Assembly: GCA_963969495.1 (NCBI GenBank)
Contig: OZ018324.1
Span: forward strand, 41,692,609-41,756,608
Direction: 5' to 3'
Length of the DNA stretch: 64,000 nt
Source: Ceratothoa steindachneri
Taxonomy: Eukaryota; Arthropoda; Malacostraca; Isopoda; Cymothoidae
The notes under the pieces are model-generated. The model ran no database searches. It had not been told where the DNA came from and saw nothing but the letters and a program-made list of their open reading frames with translations. This document shows, piece by piece, positions 30,251-42,470 of the stretch. Within the stretch, counting starts at the first letter, position 1. Every line of letters begins with the position of its first letter. A program made the translations under genes and the position numbers.

Positions 30251-32449
30251 GTATCCCAACGAACAACATACTCAACTTCACTTCCAAAGCTCATGACATT
30301 AGCTGAGGAAATCAAGAAGAATAGAAAATGGAACATGAATATTCACCGATAAGAAAAAAGAAGAAACATACTGAAGACGAAAAACTACCGAAAAGAATCA
30401 AATTATTCTACAAGAATAATAACCGAATTATGAGAACCTAACTAGGACAACCAAGAAATGAGAACTTGATTAAGATAACAGATCATGGAATATATGTACA
30501 TGAATAAGATATAAGAAGTATGACAACCAAAACAAAACTCGAACAAGACAAACAAACAACCGAATAAGGAAGCAACATTAAATACATAAAATAAAACACG
30601 ATATACAAAGCATAAATAATTAATGAATCCAAAGGCATGAACGCCATTACACACGTAATTATCATAAAACAATTTGGTGCAAAGAGAATAGTCGAATCTG
30701 CCGATCACCATTAGCTAGAGGAACTTCTGGACTCTGACCGCGGAAAAGAGAAAAAGGCAGTAAGTTGGTTCGGAAGCCAAATTAATCAGCAGGTCTCGCA
30801 TGACCTTTGGGCATGGGAAATATTGCTTTTTCACCTCTGAATACCATGGTTGATTATCTTGGGTCCTCATTAAACTTTACTCATTATTTTCATTTTTCTC
30901 TCTCCTACTACAACCTTCTACGAAACATTGCTCCGGACTTCCTTACCAAACAATTCCCCTTTGGTTCACTTGAGCTGAGGACCAGAAATGTGGGAAGTTT
31001 CTCCATGAGCAAGTCGGCAAAGGGCCCTCTCTTCCTTTGATCCCCATGCCCGAATTGTTGCTGGGGGCAGGGTGGAGGAGGACCTGCGAGCCGCCCCCTC
31101 CCTTAAAAGAAGAGAGAATTCTCCATTCTATGCATTTCCCAAAAGTGGTATTCGTAAATACATAAACTGTTAAAATGTTAAAGAGTTCATAAATTATTTT
31201 CTGTCATATGAAACCTACATACATCATTCTCTACGACAATTACTTTCACACACGGTGTTCATGACAACGTTTGAAGGTTTAAAGTTCATAAATCAATTTA
31301 TATCATAAGAAACCTATATATCATTTTCCACGGCAGGTACCTTTCCCACATTGTCATGACAACAACATGTAAAGACTACATTTCAACCCAGCAAACACAG
31401 CGACCCGCACGTACTCAAAAGAAAGCTAAGAGTTTTTAATTAAATTTGATTCCTTTGAAAATTAATAGGTCAATATCAAATTATATCTACTACATAAGTG
31501 TTAGATGATTGTATTAGTAGTTAAAAAATAGGGAAAATTATCTGCCCGCTTCTGTACCACCTCACTAAATGATGCCCGTGTTCTAATATATCCACATAAA
31601 TTGCTTAAACCCAACGAAATAATTCTGGCGCATAGTAGTTTTAAGTGGGGTTTCAAGCATACTGCCTCTTTCCCCACTTCAGACTCAGTCCACTTTTAAA
31701 AACACTGAGTAAATATACGTCATTAATATAAATAGTTTTTGGTAGCTGCTAAGTTTTTAATATATATGCGCTCCAATTACATGTAATAATATTGCAGTAA
31801 ATACTTTTTCTATTTATCGTTAAATTTTAAGCTCATTTATAAGTGTAATTCCAAGATTATTATCTTTATTTTATTTAAATACACTTGCAATAAAAACTAT
31901 ATCAATTTCCGTTATGCTAGAGATAAATTGTTTTGTTATAAAGAAACTTTAACAAAAGTTTAAAGTAAAATAGAAGACTGTTTAATAATCTATCCTTTTA
32001 GTAAGCTTGAGCGATAAAAAAAACAGAAAGTGATGTTGAAAAATTTCGCTGGAACTGTTGAATAGCCTAAGTTCCCTTCGCTCTGTTTTCTTATCTTTAC
32101 AAATTGCCCATCAGCAATAATCGCTTTTTTTTCGAGTTCACACTCATCCTGATTCTGTATGACAAGCACAAATAGGATTAGAAAATTTTCTGCTTCTTCA
32201 CATGCGCTTGGAAGACCAGTGTAGAAACGTCCTGGCTTGGAAGTGGTTGTGTTGTGCTCGGGTTTTCAAATTGTTGCGTTTTACTTGTGTGTATTTTTCG
32301 AGAGACTGTGCGTTATATTTTGCAAAAGGTTTTTTATCGACTAGTGGGTGTTGATTCTATACATGTAAATCTAATGTCATCGTGAGTTTGTGGAGGTATT
32401 GCAAGAGTGATTTACTTATAATATTCCTTAATCCCAATTTACTCCCACA
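30251..32449. other. AT-rich region, no supported gene
   Basis: 30251-30720 is probably the 3' end of the LINE (A-rich, no domain). 30780-31080 is T-rich with an open frame I do not recognise. 31181-31380 holds two diverged tandem units. 32220-32449 precedes the putative first exon and may be its 5' untranslated region and promoter, but I see no TATA box. Confidence 0.55.
31181..31380. repeat. Two diverged tandem units of about 100 bp
   Basis: Both units have AGTTCATAAAT, then GAAACCTA...ATCATT, a C-G-C block and TCATGACAAC in the same order; starts are at 31183 and 31283. They are clearly related but well diverged. Confidence 0.6.
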
Positions 32450-32537
32450 ATGTTGCGTATGGGATTCACATTGCTACTTAATGTATTATTATTCAATGGG
32501 TTCTTGTCGAAAATAGTACATTCTTCCAACAAAGCTG
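32450..32537 (+). CDS. Putative first coding exon encoding a signal peptide
   Basis: ATG at 32450 opens 29 codons plus one base, reading MLRMGFTLLLNVLLFNGFLS followed by KIVHSSNKA. This is a short basic start, a long hydrophobic core and a small-residue end, as in a secretory signal peptide. The exon ends at G/GTAAGTG, a near-perfect splice donor (intron from 32538), in phase 1, the usual phase after signal peptides. An in-frame TAA lies upstream near 32431, so this is the first ATG of the frame. No repeat explains the stretch. The partner exons were not identified; they may lie beyond the (TA)n run that starts 57 bases into the intron. The protein family cannot be named. Confidence 0.5.
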
Positions 32538-32543
32538 GTAAGT
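32538..32543 (+). promoter_or_regulatory. Splice donor of the putative first exon
   Basis: The exon ends GCTG and the intron begins GTAAGT, matching the animal donor consensus. Confidence 0.5.
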
Positions 32544-32589
32544 GTTTATATGCTTTATAAAATAGATTTTAAGCACGAATGTATATATT

Positions 32590-33660
<1,071 letters not shown>

Positions 33661-33918
33661 GTGGATGTTTTTTTGGAATGTACGGATGGCACTTTCCGAA
33701 TGACTAGCCACGGAAAGAATGCACACACATATCACATCCTGGGAATTTTGAGAGTCCAGCTGCGATTTGAAGAAGAACAGCGGCTCAAGTCACTGTTTAC
33801 AACCAAGCATGACCCGGACCGTTTTGTCAACGCAGCGAGAAAACTACCCCAATTATCTAATGAAGGAGCGGATGTAGGGAGGTTAACTCTTGTTTATGTA
33901 TCGAAAACCTCTGCTTAA
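33661..33918 (+). CDS. Unrecognised 86-codon open frame, possible coding remnant
   Basis: The frame is open to TAA at 33916-33918 and looks protein-like rather than random: HTYHILGILRVQLRFEEEQR, then TTKHDPDRFVNAARKLPQLS, balanced amino-acid use and higher GC than its flanks. It lacks a convincing ATG, so it could be a last exon or a fragment of a mobile element. A possible splice acceptor (CTTTACAG at 33607-33614) is followed by stops in this frame, so it does not help. I do not recognise a family. Confidence 0.3.
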   Translation: MDVFLECTDGTFRMTSHGKNAHTYHILGILRVQLRFEEEQRLKSLFTTKHDPDRFVNAARKLPQLSNEGADVGRLTLVYVSKTSA

Positions 33919-35099
33919 ATAGACACATTAGGGGTAAATCCATGCTAGGAATTTATGTTAAACTTGCACTTTGATATTTATATATGTTGTTTATTTAAAT
34001 AATTTATTTATGCTACCTGCTCTTATTCGTTTATTTGTCCATCAGTTTATTCCTTTCAAGAGGTGGATTTTATCCCCTTTTTCCTCAGCTTGCCTCCTTC
34101 CTTGTCCTTTGTCTCTACTATGTTCTATATTTACCATTCTCTTCTTCTTCTCCTCTTACACTGATCCCATTAAAATAGATGGCCGATTGAGTGGTGTTAC
34201 CATGCTAGACAAACAACAGCTGTAGTATCGTCATTTATCGACCCTGACAATCATTGCATATGCTCGATCATCGACGTTCGCTGATAGAAGAGAAAAAAAT
34301 TACCCAAAAGCCTCATCATATGTAGAAGAAGATTGTGAATAATTTCGCCGCTACATCGTTTTCTTCTATTTTTTTTACCGATTTCTCTCCCTTTTACCCT
34401 CTGGCTCATATATTACTTTGCAACTACAGGACGCTCATTAAGGGTTCTTGGAAAAAACAAATAAAACAAGAAGTAGTATGTGTATGAAGGATACAGCTGC
34501 GATAATAAAACATTCGAGGAGGCAAAGTCTTCAATAAATCCCTCATGATTTATCTCTCGAGAGGAGCCCATCCTGGTTCATCCATCCATTTATCGTATCA
34601 CCAAAGGCAGATCTCACCTTGCATTATGGGAATAGTACTTGGGAGAACCTCTCACCAGTCATAAACACACCCACACACACACACACACACTCAAGAGCAG
34701 TCCATAGAAACGGTACCAAATTATCTTAACTCGAACTTGGGAGTGAATATAATCCATCTTTTGGAGACAAAAATTTGGTTTGTAGCCATCTACTACAGTA
34801 GTGAAGGCATTAAAAGATTAGTCATAGAGGAATCAAAAAGATAATTAAAAAAAATTGAGCTGGAATTTAGTGTAGTATCAAAAATCATGCCTCAGAGAAG
34901 AATGATGGGGAAAAAGACTTGACCCACCTTCACCAAGAAGTCCGGGGAAGGAAAAAGCACAAAGCAAAGAGGCAATAGTTCTACATAACGATAACCCTTG
35001 AACAGATCAACAACACGAGTATACACCAACACTTCTCCTAAGATTTTATAAAATAGCCTAATATCTTTTAAAATTGCACATCAGAACATATAATGTATA
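33919..35099. other. Intergenic or intronic DNA with a short (AC)n run
   Basis: No gene found. An ACACAC run lies at about 34665-34690. The frame at 33971-34225 is open through T-richness and has no recognisable content. Confidence 0.6.
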
Positions 35100-36330
35100 T
35101 TATCAGAATATTCGGAAATTAGATGCTTTTGGAAAGACTAAAGAAACTCATAAAAAAGTGCATCATTTTCGTTAAGGGCGTCCGGAAACTTGCCATGAAA
35201 TGGCTGCAAAGCAAACATGACTTTAAACCCAAAAAACAAACAAACAAAAGAATGTTCAACAAGAAGGGGAAAAGATAACTTTTGCCGATATTCCTAACAC
35301 AGCAAAATAACAATGTATGTACCAACCCTAATAATTGATAATGGTAAGGTGGACATTGCAACGTTTAAAATATATGGGTGTAAGGCATCCAAGGCACAAC
35401 AAAAAAGGATCCTGGAATACTCTAAATAACTTACTACCTAATAATAACATGAGCAAATATATATGGTTTCCTCCAAAGCGCCAGCAATAGATATATTAAA
35501 AATGCATTTCAGAGATTAATGACAAAGAAACAGAAAGCAACATAATAAATGAAATGATAACACGTACGGGAATTAATCCCGCCATTAGAAGAAAAAAAAC
35601 TTACCTTCAAGCCTAATTCAATTGGCTGATAAGAGAGGAAAATAAAGAAAAGGCAAAATACGACCTGGAATTTGAAACAGAATTAATGGAAGAAGTAGAT
35701 AGTAAAATTAACGCATTCAAACAAAGAGCAGCAAGCCAATCAGGATTAACTAAATCTAACTTTACTAATATCTCTGCCAATACATATAATAAACCTCTAA
35801 AAACTTCTTCAACGCAGCATTGAACATTATATAGTTCCTTACAATATTCAAGACAAAAAAACACTATATACCCAAACCATGAAAACAACACACAAAAGTT
35901 GCAAACTAGAGAGCGATCTTTCTACAAAATTTCCTGGGGAAAGTATTTGAAAGAATACCATGCAGACCTTTGGTACACCACAACGAAGAACAAGTCATAA
36001 ACTACGGACAGCAATATGGGTTCAAGAACAAAAGACGATTAGAGAAGGCTCAAGCTTTTTTAAAGTTAAAACCACTGCAAGCGAAGGTGAATGTGCACAA
36101 AACTATTATACTCTCCCGGGATGTAACACAGGCCTTCGACAAAGTAAGTAGGGAAGGGCTGAAATATAAATGAACAAATATTGGCTTCCGACAGAAATTT
36201 CTACGGTTTCTCTAGAGCTTAATAAACAACAAAAATACATACGTGGCAATTGGAAACCAACGAACCGAGAATTTCTACTTTAGGATGGATAAGCATAAGA
36301 AAATCTTATATGTCGGGTATGTTGTACGGA
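35100..36330 (+). pseudogene. LINE remnant (endonuclease end, linker and RT fingers)
   Basis: A non-LTR retrotransposon fragment on the plus strand. WLIREENKEKAKYDLEFETE (about 35623) is linker sequence before RT. SFPGKVFERIPCRPLVHHNE (about 35928) and VINYGQQYGFKNKRR (35992) match the RT block ending in QYGFR. RDVTQAFDKVSREGLKYK (36117-36170) matches the palm block with AFDKV intact. NIGFRQKFLRFL (36179) follows a stop. It is similar in wording to the LINE split around the hAT and Gypsy-B and may be a second copy of that family. It ends before the YxDD core. Confidence 0.65.
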
Positions 36331-36918
36331 TCTCCCGAATTCTTAGTGAAATGAAACACTTTAATTAAATTGAATCACATTTTATGATATTGAAATAAAT
36401 AAGAAGATATACTAAATTATTGATATTGAGCATAATACAGAGTATTAAAACTAACGGATTACATCACGTCAGGCTGGCGCCCTATCTTAAGTCTTTGTTA
36501 ATTGGAGAGTAGTCTAAATAAATACTATAGATATCGGCCATCGGAGGGTTTATTTACTTTTGCAAGACTAATATTAGTTTCCTGACTAAGCAGTTTTGAA
36601 TAATTTTAACTTAAAATAAATAAATAGAAATAATAATGAATTAAATAGAATAATGATAACAAACGTATCAATAACCATTCAGGTTTCTGAAGTAATAACC
36701 TGAAAACTGCAGAGCCTATATCTTATTGCTTTAATATTGTGATTTTGTTTCCATTGATAATTAGCTGAAAGGGGAAATATTTGGAGTAATTTAATTTGGT
36801 TATTTTTGCTCATAATTAGATTTAGGGCAGTTTTTTTAATTAGGTTCGATCGAAGGCTTCGGGTTTTGAATTAAAGAAATAGATACTTTGGTCTAATCAA
36901 AGTATAACTATCATTATT
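36331..36918. other. AT-rich DNA, nothing recognised
   Basis: No open frame of note and no repeat seen. Confidence 0.6.
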
Positions 36919-37236
36919 ATGGAAATTATGAAAGATATAGACCTAGAAATTGAAACTGTATACTGTTCATGTAAAAGATGTGGTTATGAAAGAAAATTTA
37001 TATCAGGCATTGGTTGTATAATACGTAAAAGGGCAGAAAAAATAAATAGAAAAAATGAAACTATCGGAGTAAGAAAAAAGGTCAGAATATACCAAAAGCC
37101 GTTCTTAAAAAAAATTGAGAATATAAGAAAAATAAAAAAAATAAATTGGAAATATGAAATCAATACAAAACAAGCAAAAGGTTCATCGAAAGGTAAAATA
37201 AAAGGAAAAGATTATACAAAAAATAAAAAAAAATGA
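36919..37236 (+). CDS. Lys/Ile-rich 105-codon open frame, unrecognised
   Basis: It starts at a true ATG and ends TGA at 37234-37236. The product is very basic (Lys-rich C-terminus) with a compact CSCKRC cysteine cluster near residue 17 and another Cys at 34. Such composition occurs in LINE ORF1-like or random A-rich reading. LINE-like endonuclease remnants follow about 1 kb downstream on the same strand, so it may be their ORF1 or 5' part. It could equally be chance in A-rich DNA. Confidence 0.25.
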   Translation: MEIMKDIDLEIETVYCSCKRCGYERKFISGIGCIIRKRAEKINRKNETIGVRKKVRIYQKPFLKKIENIRKIKKINWKYEINTKQAKGSSKGKIKGKDYTKNKKK

Positions 37237-38224
37237 ATGGACATTAATAAGGAACAATAAAATAAATTATATAAACCCACAAAATAACGCGAGAGAGACA
37301 GGTAATTATTAAATTTGAACTTCTAGTGGCTGAAGTAAAATTGAAAGGAAGTAATTTCAAATTGGGGCAAAACCGAAATAAAAATAAAAAGTTCAAAGGC
37401 TCTTTCGAGAGATTATAATGATATATAGGAACTATACGAACTATATAATGATAAATGAAATAAAAGTACAATGACTTTAAATATACATTTAAATGAAGTC
37501 AAAATATACCTAAAACACAAGATACAATAGTGAAAAAATCTTGAAATATTGTAAATGAAAAGGGAATAGGTGCCAGTATTGTACCAAGACAGGATAAAAC
37601 AAATTTGCTAAAAAAATCCCAATCTAAAGACAGTATATATTTACCCGGTGTAAACAGTTGATAATTTGTTCACCTGTAAAGAGGAAACAAACAATCTTGG
37701 AGCAGATACAATAACAATTGTAAAGACAACAAGAACCAACTTGAAATGGAATAAATTAAATTAATTGCTAGATAATTATTAAATAAATTTAAACGAAGAT
37801 ATTAATTCAATTGAAATAGAAAATTAGAAAATCTATAAGAAGAATAGAATATTAGATCTGTTAAGAAATTACAATAATTTGAAGATACGATCGTTACTAA
37901 ATCGATTGAGTGCACCTAAACCAGAGGGGAGATAAGATATTGCGTAAAATAATAGAAAAAGTGAAAGAGAAGCCGGGACACGTAAAAGTGGTTCCCATAG
38001 CCCAATAAAGGGAAAATAATATATATTTATATATCACCATCACTTAAATAATGAGACCTATTACGAAGGATAAAAGATATAAACAGAAATCTTTTTAATA
38101 AGTCTATTAAATTTTCAATGATTAAAAAGAAAAAAAACAATTAGAGCTAGAAAATTTCTATAAAGTCCAAAGGAGTTATATTTTTAACAGACACAAAAAA
38201 AATTAGATAAAACATCGTAAATTA
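37237..38224. other. A-rich DNA, probable decayed LINE 5' part
   Basis: Many short frames, no firm domain. The A-rich strand bias is the same as in the LINE pieces at 13.7-15.5 and 29.3-30.7 kb. Confidence 0.4.
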
Positions 38225-38420
38225 CTGAACATAGATTATACTCAATAAAATTAAAAATTAATAGTGATATTTTAGATGTATAATTACAAGTAAAAAAGCA
38301 TAAAATCAGAGTAATTACTGTTTGAAAAAATAAGATATGATTAATAACCAAATATTATAATTTTAAGTGACTTCAATGGCCATGTTGTTTTTTTGTGGAA
38401 TTAGGCTTTGGATTATAATG
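38225..38420 (+). pseudogene. LINE APE-endonuclease scrap
   Basis: RLYSIKLKINSDILDV (about 38232), then KIRVITV (about 38300) and NIIILSDFNGHV (about 38347-38382) match consecutive strands of APE-type LINE endonucleases. The last corresponds to the 'iilGDFN.H' block with its catalytic Asp and Asn present. Short frameshifts separate the pieces. No RT follows. Confidence 0.5.
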
Positions 38421-41116
38421 GAAGCAGTTATTATTCAACCAACCGTATTGTGGTCGAAACGTCGCCGGTAAATAAAAAGAATGATGCCAGCTATTTTCCT
38501 CGCCTTCGGATTTTTGTTAAATGAAATTTTGAGGTGACAACTAGTTCATTTATAAAGTCAAAACTTGGCGCCATGGGTCGGGTGGGGGCACATGTTGCGT
38601 CAGCTCACTCTATAAAAAGGTAATTGCTATTAAAAATCACATAACGAAGATAGCCTTTAACTTTTTATTTTCTGTAATACCATACCTATCTGCGAGGTTC
38701 GGTATGTTGTGAACTAGGAAAATACATTTATCTATAGAACTTTGCCTTTTACCGTCATATGGAGAATAACGATATGAGGGCTATTAGACTAGACTTAAGA
38801 ATACTAACGCTTTTCTCGCCTAATTTCTTTATTTTTGAGAGACTTAAAATTATTACTTAGAAAAATTACTCTAACGAGTGAAATGGGAAGGAAAATTAAT
38901 TCGATTACGTTATGCTTTCTTGAATTTTGGATTCAAGAACCTGAAAAACACAAATTTGAGCTGGAAAAGAAATTTAATTTCCTTACACAATGTTTGCTTT
39001 AAGCATATAGGAAACGAGGTGATTTTCTGAAGAGTTGATCATTTTTTTTATTCTGGTTGGGTAGATAAATTAATTACTACGACACAAAGGCATGTTCCTG
39101 TGTAGAAAAATGAAAGGGAGAGAATGGAAAAAGGCTAAGAGTAAAGATATGCAACCACAAATAAATTTAAAATAAACAAAGAATAGAAAAATATAGCAAA
39201 GAAAGGACATATCTTTTTTTCTAAAACAATCATCCCCTCTTTTCAAATAAAAAGAAAGAGGCTTAAATAGAGCTTTATTTAAAAATAAAATGAGCATCTT
39301 TTTCGAATGAATTTAAAAAAAAAACTGTACAAGTTAGTCTGCGTCTCATGTATGATCCTTTTCCTCATTCATTAATGTTGTTATAAGCAATTTCCTGCCA
39401 CTGCCTCGGTCTGTCTGTTAGTTATGTTTTGTTTCCCTTTTTTGAGACTGAAAACAATGAATTTGTTACGAAATATTAAATCATCTTCCTATGTAGTTGT
39501 CTAAGGCCTCTAATAACGGTATCGTTAATGGTTGCTATATTTTATTCTGTTTTGCGTCGTGTCTCAATCAATAACCATTAAAGTAACGAAAGTTTAAGCC
39601 TTGCACAAGTGAGAGAACCTCTTTACTTTCTACCACTTAGCCACAAAGTGGGGTTTGATCGTATAAAAACCAATAAAATCCGCAACGATACCTATTATTT
39701 TGTCGACGCTGAATGCCTTTCATAAAGTTGGGGAGCTATGTGCTAGAAGATAATTAGTTGAAAGTTTTTATTATTTTTGGAAGAAATTGAACACTTCCTA
39801 GTAAGCCACAGCACCGTCTTGAATAATATTAACAATCTGGTAGCAATTTTGTTGATGCCTTAAGTAATAGAGTACTCGAAACAGCCACACAAATAAAACA
39901 AAGATCCAAGGGATCGCAAGCTTTCGTCTCATAATTTTTTAACATTTGTTCAGATCGTGAATTCACCAGTAACGGATTAAGCACAAAGTGACTCAATTTT
40001 GTGCACCGGGAGAAGTGATGGAAATAATTTACTTTCTTTTTCACTAGTAAAGAACAGATGACTGAACAGGGAGTCACTCTTGAACGCTTCTGTAATTCTG
40101 TATGCTGACCTCAGGGAAATCATTCCTTACTGAATCCCTCGGCAGTAGTAAAAAATCGTTCCATGAGCGAACAAAGGAAGTTTTTACAAATGTTTTTATT
40201 TTACTCTCTAGGTTGTCACCGCTTCCCTGAATATTAAAAGAAAATTACGGTTAAAGGGAGCGGGCAAAGTGATTGGAAAGTATGCCCCCATCCCTACTTC
40301 TTCATTACGTTATACGCATGAAACATATGAAACATATGAGTAAAGGCTAGATTCCTTTGAAAATTATCATTAATTGTTCGATTTTGGTCGTTCTTCTGAG
40401 CATTCTTATTGCCCTCCACACCAGAGAATGTTCAAATTAGGTTTTATCTTGTATAATTTAGTTTAGGTATGGTGATGTTTCTTTGAGCAATATTTTCCAT
40501 TTACGAGCAATATTTACCATCTCGTATGATCCCATTTACATTTCCTATCATTTTATTTATGCATCTATTAATGTGGCATGAGCATACTCTTTACTGAAGA
40601 ACTCCTTTAGTTATGAATAAGTAAGCAGCAAGGCAAGTTACCTCAACCATGTCAGGTTGTGACGTTGTATTCATTCTTGTGTATCACACCTAGCTGTCGA
40701 GAGCCAGTCTCAAATCTGCTTTTTCCCTTTCTCGTTCCATCTCGACAGACTACAAACGAGAAATGATTGCAATAAAGATCTATGTTGTGGTGGTAGTTGA
40801 GTTGATCGATCTTTATGAACTTTTTCATTCATTAAAGAAAATATTATGTGATAAGAATAATTATTCTAATATTTATATTATTGCAAGTTTATTAAAAAGT
40901 CAGTATTTAAAAAAAAAGTGCATTCCTTCGCTGAATCCCAAATTTCGCTGTAGTTCTGTTCGTGCAGGATTTGAGTTTCAGTCACTGTATATTTGATATT
41001 CGATCAAAAAGGTTAAATTTATGACAAATATTGGATAAATGTTTATGTTGTGTAATTATAATCATTTTGGAATATATTTTGGTAAAAAAAATGTTTGAAT
41101 TTTTTCAATTCTAGAA
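38421..41116. other. AT-rich region, no supported gene
   Basis: About 2.7 kb scanned on both strands. Open frames at 39070-39297 and 39829-40077 (minus) and 40763-40996 (plus) show no recognisable content. Nothing else stands out. Confidence 0.6.
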
Positions 41117-41925
41117 ATGGTTCTTCCCAAAGAAAAGCGTGCAACCATTGTTGCTCTCCACTTAATTAATCTGAAATGCAAAAAGATTGTTATAAGGATT
41201 ATTTCATCAAGGATCACTATCTTTAGGATCATTATTGACCTCAAAATGACTGGTTACACTCCTGTGAAGCAGTTTTATGGACGTTCAAATGCTTCAAATG
41301 AACGTCAAAATCGCCTCCTAGCAAGGTCCAAGCTTAAGGTTTGAGTTTCTTCCAGTGATAAGCATGCTACCAATTTGAAAAAAGTAGGTATGAACACTTC
41401 AATGTGCACATTAAGGCAGAGACTTTTCGACATAGCTCTCAAGTCGAGAATGTCTGCGATAAAGCTTCATTTTGAGAAAGGGGTACCATACGGATAGACT
41501 CCAATTTTGTAGAAAATATACAGAATTGACTTTTGAAGAATAGGGCAAATGTTTGGAGCTTCTGGAAGATCCCTCTTTAAAGGAAAAAAGAGAAGCGCTT
41601 TCACGAAGCCTATGTTGTGTCCCCGGTGTACTGTCCTTTTCCCAACAGCTCACAACCAATTTTGCGGGTGTAACTGTATTTTCCGCATGGTGGCGCGCCT
41701 TCTTACAAAGCAAAAGCAATAGCAAAGCACTTTACTAAACACATTGAACTTTTAGGACCTTGGTTCTGGAATTCGACAAATTCGAACCCAATAGAAAATT
41801 TGTGCGTGAAAATCAACCTGGCGATTAATAAACAGATGCTATCCTATTGTGACCAGTTTCGGGTGCTTATTGAACAAAGTACAAATTTGGTCTCCAACAT
41901 GTTAAAAGAAGGGACATCATTGTAA
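41117..41925 (+). pseudogene. Tc1-like transposase remnant
   Basis: Tc1 transposases bind inverted ends and cut and paste at TA. The N-terminal helix-turn-helix is readable: MVLPKEKRATIVALHLINLK (41117), then ISSRITIFRIIIDLKMTGYT. NERQNRLLARSKLK (41297) marks the second DNA-binding unit. In the next frame, SSDKHATNLKKVG (about 41352) and MCTLRQRLFDIALKSRMSAI (41401) continue it. The C-terminal FWNSTNSNPIENLCVKINLA (41767-41826) stands for the family's SPDLNPIENLW, with the last catalytic Asp replaced by Asn. The middle (41480-41750) is shifted and unclear. I could not identify inverted ends. Confidence 0.72.
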
Positions 41926-42470
41926 ATATTGACTGCTCCCATAAATTGACTGTATTTATTTATATTTCACTTTCAAACTATGATACAAGCACACTAAAAC
42001 AAAATTTAACGTTTGATTAGTTCTATATACGCATTTTCTCAAATGGATAAGAGTTGAGGCAAAGATAAGAATTATGAAGAGAAAATGAGGAGAGGCGGCT
42101 ACTATGTACAAGCTTCTCCATTAATAAATTTTTATAAAGGCAAAAATTTATCAAAGTTATATGCTCGAACTCCTTTGGAAGCGAAGGAAGGTAAGTACTT
42201 TATGTTTTGGAGTGCTTATTTACTCACTCAAGCCAACACGAAAGCAAAATAATTGTCAAGAATGATTGCAACAAACCACTCGAACCAGAAATTTAAAAGC
42301 TCCAAGAAACAGACTTTCTTACAATTAGGAGCAAATTCTCATAAAAGATAACATACGCTGTTAAGTGCAAATTTTAGATATTAATTAGTTTTGATCTTTG
42401 TTGTTTTTCAGGTTAAAAATAGTTAAGATTATCAAACTATTCTGTTTCGTATTAGGGTTATTTTATACCT
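41926..42470. other. AT-rich DNA, nothing recognised
   Basis: Between the Tc1 remnant and the 362-bp tandem repeat. No gene or repeat seen. Confidence 0.6.

Noticed and set aside
38440..38480. GGTCGAAACGTCGCC motif as a hammerhead ribozyme or Penelope-like end
   Set aside because: The required CTGANGA core is not at a fitting distance, and no Penelope RT or GIY-YIG block is present.
38560..38640. Possible promoter and small exon (CTATAAAAAGG near 38611)
   Set aside because: An isolated TATA-like match in AT-rich DNA with no coding sequence or splice context that I could support.
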